Shown one piece after another: positions 13,950 to 24,607 of a DNA stretch of 64,000 nt. Position 1 is the stretch's first letter; each line of letters begins with the position of its first letter. Under the pieces are notes generated by a model. The model saw only the letters and a list, made by a program, of their open reading frames with translations, had not been told where the DNA came from and searched no databases. Source of the stretch: Marthasterias glacialis (Eukaryota; Echinodermata; Asteroidea; Forcipulatida; Asteriidae); the NCBI GenBank assembly GCA_911728455.2, contig OU452229.1, positions 12,006,878-12,070,877 on the forward strand, in the 5' to 3' direction. Position numbers and translations under genes: made by a program.

Positions 13950-15899
13950 TTGGCTATTGTTGACGTACACACAGCATGGCCGTATGCACTGGACATCATC
14001 GTGGTGTCCTCACTCCGCAGTCCCTGGCATCCTCCCTGTTTATCCCAAACCCCCAAGACCTGCATTTCCAGAAAGCCCATGAGCAGGGCTTTCCAACAGT
14101 GTCGGACATGTCAGTTTCCCGCCAATACTTTGGGAGATAGAGCCGTTGCTAAGTCTTGTTTTCATTCTGTTACAGCTTCGTGTACAAAAGTGCCATTAGA
14201 CAGGCGTTTAAAGTGCATTCGGATCAGCCCTGCTCCCTGGTGGTTTCAAGACGGAAGATGGCCCTGGCTGGCCGGGAAAAGCAGATTTTCGGATGCAAGA
14301 CTATGGCGGCTACATACAGGTACAAGAAATTTCTCTCTAGCCCCAGTATTTCTGGATTTATTGGCTGTGGCGCAGCCGACTGCTTTTTTCGGCGTTTTTT
14401 TGCTGGCTTCGGTCCAGCACACATGTAGTTGCCTTGGCTATTGTTGACGTACACACAGCATGGCCGTATGCACTGGACATCATCGGGGTGTCCTCATTCC
14501 GCAGTCCCTGGCATCCTCCCTGTTTATCCCAAACCCCCAAGACCGGCATTTTCGGAAAGCCCATGAGCAGGGCTTTCCAACAGTATCGGACATGTCAGTT
14601 TCCCGCCAATACTTTGGGAGATAGAGCCGTTGCTAAGTCTTGTTTTCATTCTGTTACAGCTTCGTGTACAAAAGTGCCATTAGACAGGCGTTTAAAGTGC
14701 ATTCGGAGCAGCACCGCTCCCTGGTGGTTTCAAGACGGAAGATGGCCCTGGCTGGGCGGGAAAAGCAGATTTTCGGATGCAGGACTATGGCAGCTACCTA
14801 CAGGTACAAGAAATTTCTCTCTAGCCCCAGTATTTCTGGATTTATTGGCCGTGGCGCAGCCGACTACTTTTTGCGGCGTTTTTTTACTGGCTTCGGTCCA
14901 GCACACATGTAGTTGCCTTGGCTATTGTTGACGTACACACAGCATGGCCGTATGCACTGGACATCATCGGGGTGTCCTCACTCCGCAGTCCCTGGCATCC
15001 TCCCTGTTTATCCCAAACCCCCAAGACCAGCATTTTCGGAAAGCCCATGAGCAGGGCTTTCCAACAGTGTCGGACATGTCAGTTTCCCGCCAATACTTTG
15101 GGAGATAGAGCCGTTGCTAAGTCTTGTTTTCATTCTGTTACAGCTTCGTGTACAAAAGTGCCATTAGATAGGCGTTTAAAGTGCATTCGGAGCAGCACCG
15201 CTCCCTGGTGGTTTCAAGACGGAAGATGGCCCTGGCTGGCCGGGAAAAGCAGATTTTCGGATGCAGGACTATGGCAGCTACCTACAGGTACAAGAAATTT
15301 CTCTCTAGCCCCAGTATTTCTGGATTTATTGGCCGTGGCGCAGCCGACTACTTTTTGCGGCGTTTTTTTACTGGCTTCGGTCCAGCACACATGTAGTTGC
15401 CTTGGCTATTGTTGACGTACACACAGCATGGCCGTATGCACTGGACATCATCGGGGTGTCCTCACTCCGCAGTCCCTGGCATCCTCCCTGTTTATCCCAA
15501 ACCCCCAAGACCGGCATTTTCGGAAAGCCCATGAGCAGGGCTTTCCAATAGTGTCAGACTTGTCAGTTTCCCGCCAATACTTTGGGAGATAGAGCCGTTG
15601 CTAAGTCTTGTTTTCATTCTGTTACAGCTTCGTGTACAAAAGTGCCATTAGACAGGCGTTTGAAGCGCATTCGGAGCAGCCCTGCTCCCTGGTGGTTTCA
15701 AGACGGAAGATGGCCCTGGTTGGACAGGAAAACCATATTTTCAGATGCAGGACTATGGCAGCTACCTACAGGTACAAGAAATTTCTCTCTAGCCTCAGTA
15801 TTTCTGGATTTATTGGCCGTGGCGCAGCCGACTTCTTTTTGCGGCGTTTTTTTTTACTGGCTTCGGTCCAGCACACATGTAGTTGCCTTGGCTATTGTT

Positions 15900-17540
15900 G
15901 ACGTACACACAGCATGGCCGTATGCACTGGACATCATCGGGGTGTCCTCACTCCGCAGTCCCTGGCATCCTCCCTGTTTATCCCAAACCCCCAAGACCGG
16001 CATTTTCGGAAAGCCCATGAGCAGGGCTTTCCAACAGTGTCGGACATGTCAGTTTCCCGCCAATACTTTGGGAGATAGAGCCGTTGCTAAGTCTTGTTTT
16101 CATTCTGTTACAGCTTCGTGTACAAAAGTGCCATTAGACAGGCGTTTAAAGTGCATTCGGAGCAGCACCGCTCCCTGGTGGTTTCAAGACGGAAGATGGC
16201 CCTGGCTGGCCGGGAAAAGCAGATTTACGGATGCAGGACTATGGCAGCTACCTACAGGTACAAGAAATTTCTCTCTAGCCCCAGTATTTCTGGATTTATT
16301 GGCCGTGGCGCAGCCGACTACTTTTTGCGGCGTTTTTTTACTGGCTTCGGTCCAGCACACATGTAGTTGCCTTGGCTATTGTTGACGTACACACAGCATG
16401 GCCGTATGCACTGGACATCATCGGGGTGTCCTCACTCCGCGGTCCCTGGCATCCTCCCTGTTTATCCCAAACCCCCAAGACCGGCATTATCGGAAAGCCC
16501 ATGAGCAGGGCTTTCCAACAGTGTCAGGCTTGTCAGTTTCCCGCCAATACTTTGGGAAATAGAGCCGTTGCTAAGTCTTGTTTTCATTCTGTTACAGCTT
16601 CGTGTACAAAAGTGCCATTAGACAGGCGTTTGAAGCGCATTCGGAGCAGCCCTGCTCCCTGGTGGTTTCAAGACGGAAGATGGCCCTGGCTGGCCGGAAA
16701 AACCAGATTTTCGGATGCAAGACTATGGCAGCTACCTACAGGTACAAAAAATTTCTCTTTAGCCCCAGTATTTCTGGATTTATTGGCTGTGGCGCAGCCG
16801 ACTACTTTTTGCGGCGTTTTTTTGCTTGCTTCGGTCCAGCACACATGTAGTTGCCTTGGCTATTGTTGACGTACACACAGCATGGCCGTATGCACTGGAC
16901 ATCATCGGGGTGTCCTCACTCCGCAGTCCCTGGCATCCTCCCTGTTTCTCCCGAAGCCCCACGACCGGCATTTTCGGAAAGCCCATGAGCAGGGCTTTCC
17001 AACAGTGTCAGACTTGTCAGTTTCCCGCCAATACTTTGGGAGATAGAGCCGTTGCTAAGTCTTGTTTTCATTCTGTTACAGCTTCGTGTACAAAAGTGCC
17101 ATTAGACAGGCGTTTGAAGCGTATTCGGAGCAGCCGCTCTCCCTGGTGGTTTCAAGACAGAAGATGGCCCTGGCTGGCCGGGAAAACCAAATTTTCGGAT
17201 GCAGGACTATGGCAGCTACCTGCAGGTACAAGAAATTTCTCTCTAGCCCCATTATTTCTGGATTTATTGGCCATGGTGCAGCCGACTTCTTTTTTCGGCG
17301 TTTCTTCGCTGGCTTCGATCCAGCACACATGTAGTTGCCTTGGCTATTGTTGACGTACACACAGCATGGCCGTATGCACTGAACATCATCGGGGTGTCCT
17401 CACTCCGCAGTCCCTGGCATCCTCCCTGTTTATTCCAAAGCCCCAAGACCGGTATTTTCGGAAAGCCCATGAGCAGGGCTTTCCAACAGTGTCAGACTTG
17501 TCAGTTTCCCGCCAATACTTTGGGAGATAGAGCCGTTGCT
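15900..17540 (+). repeat. Complex higher-order block, copy 1 of 3
   Basis: An ordered run of monomer variants: aaagtgcattcggagcagca, then gcattatcgg with gggaaatagagcc, then tttctcccgaagccccacga, then cagccgctctcc with catggtgcagcc and tttcttcgctgg. The same order recurs 3,880 bp downstream (about 19.78-21.42 kb) and again 1,936 bp after that. The offsets are eight and four monomers. Edges are approximate. Confidence 0.75.
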
Positions 17541-18004
17541 AAGTCTTGTTTTCATTCTGTTACAGCTTCGTGTACAAAAGTGCCATTAGACAGGCGTTTA
17601 AAGTGCATTCGGAGCAGCACCGCTCCCTGGTGGTTTCAAGACGGAAGATGGCCCTGGCTGGCCGGGAAAAGCAGATTTTCGGATGCAGGACTATGGCAGC
17701 TACCTACAGGTACAAGAAATTTCTCTCTAGCCCCAGTATTTCTGGATTTATTGGCCGTGGCGCAGCCGACTACTTTTTGCGGCGTTTTTTTTACTGGCTT
17801 CGGTCCAGCACACATGTAGTTGCCTTGGCTATTGTTGACGTACACACAGCATGGCCGTATGCACTGGACATCATCGGGGTGTCCTCACTCCGCAGTCCCT
17901 GGCATCCTCCCTGTTTATCCCAAACCCCCAAGACCGGCATTTTCGGAAAGCCCATGAGCAGGGCTTTCCAATAGTGTCAGACTTGTCAGTTTCCCGCCAA
18001 TACT

Positions 18005-19294
18005 TTGGGAGATAGAGCCGTTGCTAAGTCTTGTTTTCATTCTGTTACAGCTTCGTGTACAAAAGTGCCATTAGACAGGCGTTTGAAGCGCATTCGGAGC
18101 AGCCCTGCTCCCTGGTGGTTTCAAGACGGAAGATGGCCCTGGTTGGACAGGAAAACCATATTTTCAGATGCAGGACTATGGCAGCTACCTACAGGTACAA
18201 GAAATTTCTCTCTAGCCTCAGTATTTCTGGATTTATTGGCCGTGGCGCAGCCGACTACTTTTTGCGGCGTTTTTTTTTACTGGCTTCGGTCCAGCACACA
18301 TGTAGTTGCCTTGGCTATTGTTGACGTACACACAGCATGGCCGTATGCACTGGACATCATCGGGGTGTCCTCACTCCGCAGTCCCTGGCATCCTCCCTGT
18401 TTATCCCAAACCCCCAAGACCAGCATTTTCGGAAAGCCCATGAGCAGGGCTTTCCAACAGTGTCGGACATGTCAGTTTCCCGCCAATACTTTGGGAGATA
18501 GAGCCGTTGCTAAGTCTTGTTTTCATTCTGTTACAGCTTCGTGTACAAAAGTGCCATTAGATAGGCGTTTAAAGTGCATTCGGAGCAGCACCGCTCCCTG
18601 GTGGTTTCAAGACGGAAGATGGCCCTGGCTGGCCAGGAAAACCAGATTTTCAGATGCAGGACTATGGCAGCTACCTACAGGTACAAGAAATTTCTCTCTA
18701 GCCTCAGTATTTCTGGATTTATTGGCCGTGGCGCAGCCGACTACTTTTTGCGGCGTTTTTTTTTACTGGCTTCGGTCCAGCACACATGTAGTTGCCTTGG
18801 CTATTGTTGACGTACACACAGCATGGCCGTATGCACTGGACATCATCGGGGTGTCCTCACTCCGCAGTCCCTGGCATCCTCCCTGTTTATCCCAAACCCC
18901 CAAGACCGGCATTTTCGGAAAGCCCATGAGCAGGGCTTTCCAACAGTGTCGGACATGTCAGTTTCCCGCCAATACTTTGGGAGATAGAGCCGTTGCTAAG
19001 TCTTGTTTTCATTCTGTTACAGCTTCGTGTACAAAAGTGCCATTAGATAGGCGTTTAAAGTGCATTCGGAGCAGCACCGCTCCCTGGTGGTTTCAAGACG
19101 GAAGATGGCCCTGGCTGGCCGGGAAAAGCAGATTTTCGGATGCAGGACTATGGCAGCTACCTACAGGTACAAGAAATTTCTCTCTAGCCCCAGTATTTCT
19201 GGATTTATTGGCCGTGGCGCAGCCGACTACTTTTTGCGGCGTTTTTTTACTGGCTTCGGTCCAGCACACATGTAGTTGCCTTGGCTATTGTTGA
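18005..19294 (+). other. 429-codon fused open frame across three monomers, likely non-coding
   Basis: The longest open frame in the window. It exists because two consecutive 486-bp monomers, each with a nine-T tract, are multiples of three and let the frame run across copies. Related fusions of two units occur at 15582-16385 and 19461-20246. The translation is simply the monomer frame repeated with scattered substitutions, with no recognisable domain. I do not call it a gene. Confidence 0.7.
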
Positions 19295-19779
19295 CGTACA
19301 CACAGCATGGCCGTATGCACTGGACATCATCGGGGTGTCCTCACTCCGCAGTCCCTGGCATCCTCCCTGTTTATCCCAAACCCCCAAGACTGGCATTATC
19401 GGAAAGCCCATGAGCAGGGCTTTCCAATAGTGTCAGACTTGTCAGTTTCCCGCCAATACTTTGGGAGATAGAGCCGTTGCTAAGTCTTGTTTTCATTCTG
19501 TTACAGCTTCGTGTACAAAAGTGCCATTAGACAGGCGTTTGAAGCGCGTTCGGAGCAGCCCTGCTCCCTGGTGGTTTCAAGACGGAAGATGGCCCTGGTT
19601 GGACAGGAAAACCAGATTTTCAGATGCAGGACTATGGCAGCTACCTACAGGTACAAGAAATTTCTCTCTAGCCTCAGTATTTCTGGATTTATTGGCCGTG
19701 GCGCAGCCGACTACTTTTTGCGGCGTTTTTTTTTACTGGCTTCGGTCCAGCACACATGTAGTTGCCTTGGCTATTGTTG

Positions 19780-21420
19780 ACGTACACACAGCATGGCCGT
19801 ATGCACTGGACATCATCGGGGTGTCCTCACTCCGCAGTCCCTGGCATCCTCCCTGTTTATCCCAAACCCCCAAGACCGGCATTTTCGGAAAGCCCATGAG
19901 CAGGGCTTTCCAACAGTGTCGGACATGTCAGTTTCCCGCCAATACTTTGGGAGATAGAGCCGTTGCTAAGTCTTGTTTTCATTCTGTTACAGCTTCGTGT
20001 ACAAAAGTGCCATTAGACAGGCGTTTAAAGTGCATTCGGAGCAGCACCGCTCCCTGGTGTTTTCAAGACGGAAGATGGCCCTGGCTGGCCGGGAAAAGCA
20101 GATTTACGGATGCAGGACTAAGGCAGCTACCTACAGGTACAAGAAATTTCTCTCTAGCCCCAGTATTTCTGGATTTATTGGCCGTGGCGCAGCCGACTAC
20201 TTTTTGCGGCGTTTTTTTTACTGGCTTCGGTCCAGCACACATGTAGTTGCCTTGGCTATTGTTGACGTACACACAGCATGGCCGTATGCACTGGACATCA
20301 TCGGGGTGTCCTCACTCCGCGGTCCCTGGCATCCTCCCTGTTTATCCCAAACCCCCAAGACCGGCATTATCGGAAAGCCCATGAGCAGGGCTTTCCAACA
20401 GTGTCCGGCTTGTCAGTTTCCCGCCAATACTTTGGGAAATAGAGCCGTTGCTAAGTCTTGTTTTCATTCTGTTACAGCTTCGTGTACAAAAGTGCCATTA
20501 GACAGGCGTTTGAAGCGCATTCGGAGCAGCCCTGCTCCCTGGTGGTTTCAAGACGGAAGATGGCCCTGGCTGGCCGGAAAAACCAGATTTTCGGATGCAA
20601 GACTATGGCAGCTACCTACAGGTACAAAAAATTTCTCTTTAGCCCCAGTATTTCTGGATTTATTGGCTGTGGCGCAGCCGACTACTTTTTGCGGCGTTTT
20701 TTTGCTTGCTTCGGTCCAGCACACATGTAGTTGCCTTGGCTATTGTTGACGTACACACAGCATGGCCGTATGCACTGGACATCATCGGGGTGTCCTCACT
20801 CCGCAGTCCCTGGCATCCTCCCTGTTTCTCCCGAAGCCCCACGACCGGCATTTTCGGAAAGCCCATGAGCAGGGCTTTCCAACAGTGTCAGACTTGTCAG
20901 TTTCCCGCCAATACTTTGGGAGATAGAGCCGTTGCTAAGTCTTGTTTTCATTCTGTTACAGCTTCGTGTACAAAAGTGCCATTAGACAGGCGTTTGAAGC
21001 GTATTCGGAGCAGCCGCTCTCCCTGGTGGTTTCAAGACGGAAGATGGCCCTGGCTGGCCGGGAAAACCAAATTTTCGGATGCAGGACTATGGCAGCTACC
21101 TGCAGGTACAAGAAATTTCTCTCTAGCCCCATTATTTCTGGATTTATTGGCCATGGTGCAGCCGACTTCTTTTTTCGGCGTTTCTTCGCTGGCTTCGATC
21201 CAGCACACATGTAGTTGCCTTGGCTATTTTTGACGTACACACAGCATGGCCGTATGCACTGAACATCATCGGGGTGTCCTCACTCCGCAGTCCCTGGCAT
21301 CCTCCCTGTTTATTCCAAAGCCCCAAGACCGGTATTTTCGGAAAGCCCATGAGCAGGGCTTTCCAACAGTGTCAGACTTGTCAGTTTCCCGCCAATACTT
21401 TGGGAGATAGAGCCGTTGCT
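19780..21420 (+). repeat. Complex higher-order block, copy 2 of 3
   Basis: The marker cattatcgg at 20365 lies 3,880 bp after its copy at 16485. The following cattcctccctg-type and tttcttcgctgg monomers keep the same order and spacing as in copy 1. Differences are few, for example gtgtccggc near 20403 and ggctatttttgacg near 21222. The block then passes into 484-bp runs. Confidence 0.75.
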
Positions 21421-21699
21421 AAGTCTTGTTTTCATTCTGTTACAGCTTCGTGTACAAAAGTGCCATTAGACAGGCGTTTGAAGCGCATTCGGAGCAGCCC
21501 TGCTCCCTGGTGGTTTCAAGACGGAAGATGGCCCTGGTTGGACGGGAAAACCAGATTTTCAGATGCAGGACTATGGCAGCTACCTACAGGTACAAGAAAT
21601 TTCTCTCTAGCCCCAGTATTTCTGGATTTATTGGCCGTGGCGCAGCCGACTACTTTTTGCGGCGTTTTTTTACTGGCTTCGGTCCAGCACACATGTAGT

Positions 21700-23356
21700 T
21701 GCCTTGGCTATTGTTGACGTACACACAGCATGGCCGTATGCACTGGACATCATCGGGGTGTCCTCATTCCGCAGTCCCTGGCATCCTCCCTGTTTATCCC
21801 AAACCCCCAAGACCGGCATTTTCGGAAAGCCCATGAGCAGGGCTTTCCAACAGTGTCGGACATGTCAGTTTCCCGCCAATACTTTGGGAGATAGAGCCGT
21901 TGCTAAGTCTTGTTTTCATTCTGTTACAGCTTCGTGTACAAAAGTGCCATTAGACAGGCGTTTAAAGTGCATTCGGAGCAGCACCGCTCCCTGGTGGTTT
22001 CAAGACGGAAGATGGCCCTGGCTGGCCGGGAAAAGCAGATTTTCGGATGCAGGACTATGGCAGCTACCTACAGGTACAAGAAATTTCTCTCTAGCCCCAG
22101 TATTTCTGGATTTATTGGCCGTGGCGCAGCCGACTACTTTTTGCGGCGTTTTTTTACTGGCTTCGGTCCAGCACACATGTAGTTGCCTTGGCTATTGTTG
22201 ACGTACACACAGCATGGCCGTATGCACTGGACATCATCGGGGTGTCCTCACTCCGCGGTCCCTGGCATCCTCCCTGTTTATCCCAAACCCCCAAGACCGG
22301 CATTATCGGAAAGCCCATGAGCAGGGCTTTCCAACAGTGTCAGGCTTGTCAGTTTCCCGCCAATACTTTGGGAAATAGAGCCGTTGCTAAGTCTTGTTTT
22401 CATTCTGTTACAGCTTCGTGTACAAAAGTGCCATTAGACAGGCGTTTGAAGCGCATTCGGAGCAGCCCTGCTCCCTGGTGGTTTCAAGACGGAATATGGC
22501 CCTGGCTGGCCGGAAAAACCAGATTTTCGGATGCAAGACTATGGCAGCTACCTACAGGTTTAAAAAATTTCTCTTTAGCCCCAGTATTTCTGGATTTATT
22601 GGCTGTGGCGCAGCCGACTACTTTTTGCGGCGTTTTTTTGCTTGCTTCGGTCCAGCACACATGTAGTTGCCTTGGCTATTGTTGACGTACACACAGCATG
22701 GCCGTATGCACTGGACATCATCGGGGTGTCCTCACTCCGCAGTCCCTGGCATCCTCCCTGTTTCTCCCGAAGCCCCACGACCGGCATTTTCGGAAAGCCC
22801 ATGAGCAGGGCTTTCCAACAGTGTCAGACCTGTCAGTTTCCCGCCAATACTTTGGGAGATAGAGCCGTTGCTAAGTCTTGTTTTCATTCTGTTACAGCTT
22901 CGTGTACAAAAGTGCCATTAGACAGGCGTTTGAAGCGTATTCGGAGCAGCCGCTCTCCCTGGTGGTTTCAAGACGGAAGATGGCCCTGGCTGGCCGGGAA
23001 AACCAACTTTTCGGATGCAGGACTATGGCAGCTACCTGCAGGTACAAGACATTTCTCTCTAGCCCCATTATTTCTGGATTTATTGGCCATGGTGCAGCCG
23101 ACTTCTTTTTTCGGCGTTTCTTCGCTGGCTTCGATCCAGCACACATGTAGTTGCCTTGGCTATTGTTGACGTACACACAGCATGGCCGTATGCACTGAAC
23201 ATCATCGGGGTGTCCTCACTCCGCAGTCCCTGGCATCCTCCCTGTTTATTCCAAAGCCCCAAGACCGGTATTTTCGGAAAGCCCATGAGCAGGGCTTTCC
23301 AACAGTGTCAGACTTGTCAGTTTCCCGCCAATACTTTGGGAGATAGAGCCGTTGCT
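21700..23356 (+). repeat. Complex higher-order block, copy 3 of 3
   Basis: The marker cattatcgg at 22301 lies 1,936 bp (four monomers) after copy 2. The order of variants is the same. Private changes include ggtttaaaaaat near 22557 and caacttttcgg near 23003. With copy 2 it defines a four-monomer higher-order period. Confidence 0.75.
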
Positions 23357-23837
23357 AAGTCTTGTTTTCATTCTGTTACAGCTTCGTGTACAAAAGTGCC
23401 ATTAGACAGGCGTTTGAAGCGCATTCGGAGCAGCCCTGCTCCCTGGTGGTTTCAAGACGGAAGATGGCCCTGGTTGGACAGGAAAACCAGATTTTCAGAT
23501 GCAGGACTATGGCAGCTACCTACAGGTACAAGAAATTTCTCTCTAGCCCCAGTATTTCTGGATTTATTGGCCGTGGCGCAGCCGACTACTTTTTGCGGCG
23601 TTTTTTTACTGGCTTCGGTCCAGCACACATGTAGTTGCCTTGGCTATTGTTGACGTACACACAGCATGGCCGTATGCACTGGACATCATCGGGGTGTCCT
23701 CACTCCGCAGTCCCTGGCATCCTCCCTGTTTATCCCAAACCCCCAAGACCGGCATTTTCGGAAAGCCCATGAGCAGGGCTTTCCAACAGTGTCGGACATG
23801 TCAGTTTCCCGCCAATACTTTGGGAGATAGAGCCGTT

Positions 23838-23865
23838 GCTAAGTCTTGTTTTCATTCTGTTACAG
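23838..23865 (+). other. 3' splice-site-like motif (branch, pyrimidine tract, AG)
   Basis: gctaag resembles a branch-point sequence, its A lying about 24 bases before the AG. It is followed by a T/C-rich tract and ttacag. The arrangement and spacing match a typical animal acceptor. It recurs once per monomer. The branch-like core is changed to gctcag in several copies in the first 7 kb, and the AG context is altered to ttatag in a few copies (for example near 13732, 44742, 46680, 48131). Function is inferred from consensus only. Confidence 0.35.
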
Positions 23866-24009
23866 CTTCGTGTACAAAAGTGCCATTAGACAGGCGTTTG
23901 AAGCGCATTCGGAGCAGCCCTGCTCCCTGGTGGTTTCAAGACGGAAGATGGCCCTGGTTGGACAGGAAAACCAGATTTTCAGATGCAGGACTATGGCAGC
24001 TACCTACAG
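23866..24009 (+). other. Exon-like 144-bp segment of the monomer (representative)
   Basis: Bounded upstream by tgttttcattctgttacag and downstream by gtacaag, which match metazoan 3' and 5' splice-site consensus well. The length is exactly 48 codons. Two of three frames are open. In one, the segment reads roughly FVYKSAIRQAFEAHSEQPCS and onward, split after the second codon base at both ends. In the other it reads PLDRRLKRIRSSPAPWWFQD and onward, split after the first base at both ends. Either way, splicing consecutive copies would keep the frame. The protein is not one I recognise. The segment recurs in nearly all monomers, but some carry single-base indels (near 11890, 61693, 62131) and some lack its second half (from 57.6 kb). 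This could be a captured gene fragment or chance; a functional exon is unproven. Confidence 0.35.
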
Positions 24010-24015
24010 GTACAA
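24007..24015 (+). other. 5' splice-site-like motif (CAG|GTACAAG family)
   Basis: cag|gtacaa fits the donor consensus at the exon side and at +1 to +4. It recurs once per full-length monomer, 144 bp after the acceptor-like AG. Variants include gtactag (near 26432, 32939, 38750, 39718, 42138), gttaaaag (near 24978 and 25945), atttac (near 32450) and agaaac (near 63074); several of these weaken the donor match. No transcript evidence is available here. Confidence 0.3.
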
Positions 24016-24084
24016 GAAATTTCTCTCTAGCCCCAGTATTTCTGGATTTATTGGCCGTGGCGCAGCCGACTACTTTTTGCGGCG

Positions 24085-24091
24085 TTTTTTT
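24085..24091 (+). repeat. Variable poly-T tract of the monomer
   Basis: A run of T follows gcggcg or tcggcg in each monomer. It is seven T in most copies, eight near 12981, 17785, 20213, 25052, 26019, 33496, 34949, 36402 and 45449, and nine near 15848, 18269, 18755 and 19727. It is the main source of 485- and 486-bp units, so it decides whether the reading frames of adjacent monomers meet. It looks like ordinary slippage at a homopolymer. Confidence 0.8.
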
Positions 24092-24607
24092 ACTGGCTTC
24101 GGTCCAGCACACATGTAGTTGCCTTGGCTATTGTTGACGTACACACAGCATGGCCGTATGCACTGGACATCATCGGGGTGTCCTCACTCCGCAGTCCCTG
24201 GCATCCTCCCTGTTTATCCCAAACCCCCAAGACCGGCATTTTCGGAAAGCCCATGAGCAGGGCTTTCCAACAGTGTCGGACATGTCAGTTTCCCGCCAAT
24301 ACTTTGGGAGATAGAGCCGTTGCTAAGTCTTGTTTTCATTCTGTTACAGCTTCGTGTACAAAAGTGCCATTAGACAGGCGTTTGAAGCGCATTCGGAGCA
24401 GCCCTGCTCCCTGGTGGTTTCAAGACGGAAGATGGCCCTGGTTGGACAGGAAAACCAGATTTTCAGATGCAGGACTATGGCAGCTACCTACAGGTACAAG
24501 AAATTTCTCTCTAGCCCCAGTATTTCTGGATTTATTGGCCGTGGCGCAGCCGACTACTTTTTGCGGCGTTTTTTTACTGGCTTCGGTCCAGCACACATGT
24601 AGTTGCC

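Larger units (their letters stand above)
23640..24123 (+). repeat. Reference satellite monomer (484 bp), for anatomy
   Basis: A typical full-length unit, counted from ttggctattgttgacg to the base before the next such motif. In order it holds: a CRE-like half site (tgacgt, near its start); a conserved stretch with ccgtatgcactggacatcat; a CCAAT-like motif in cccgccaatactttggg; a branch-like gctaag; a pyrimidine-rich tract ending in acag; a 144-bp exon-like segment; cag|gtacaag; the ctctagccccagtatttctg stretch; a run of seven T; and cttcggtccagcacac. About twenty CpG dinucleotides are present by eye. Adjacent units at 23156 and 24124 are almost identical. The length is one more than a multiple of three, so reading frames rotate from copy to copy. 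Confidence 0.9.
23640..24137 (+). other. Recurrent 165-codon open frame of the monomer, not called as a gene
   Basis: This frame runs through a whole monomer from a TTG codon (its first in-frame ATG is about 43 codons in) to a TGA that lies 14 bp inside the next copy. The same frame with the same ends recurs in dozens of monomers, for example at 2548, 8184, 14434, 21220, 26544, 34020, 39831 and 54200. Stops interrupt it in others (for example caatagtgtcag near 7846 and 15547). The product is rich in W, P and C and shows no domain, signal peptide or family I recognise. The best explanation is a stop-poor satellite consensus copied by array expansion. Confidence 0.6.
23156..24607 (+). repeat. 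Three near-identical 484-bp monomers
   Basis: Units at 23156, 23640 and 24124 share the diagnostic ggttggacagg and gattttcagatgc. The last two are almost indistinguishable from each other. They look like the product of very recent single-unit duplication. Confidence 0.8.

Noticed and set aside
23640-23665. tgacgt as a working CRE/ATF promoter site and gccaat as a CCAAT box
   Set aside because: Both are short motifs expected by chance; there is no TATA or initiator context and no transcript evidence.
24085-24110. Pol III gene (T-run terminator with a B-box-like ggcttcggtccagc)
   Set aside because: The B-box match is poor and one base short, no A-box lies at the right distance upstream, and the T-run lies before rather than after the candidate. 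No tRNA-, 5S- or SINE-like structure was found.
23640-24123. CENP-B box (TTCG-4N-A-2N-CGGG type)
   Set aside because: The nearest matches, cttcggtccagcacac and cttcgtgtacaaaag, lack the CGGG half; the reverse-strand candidates also fail. A centromere role cannot be argued from this motif.
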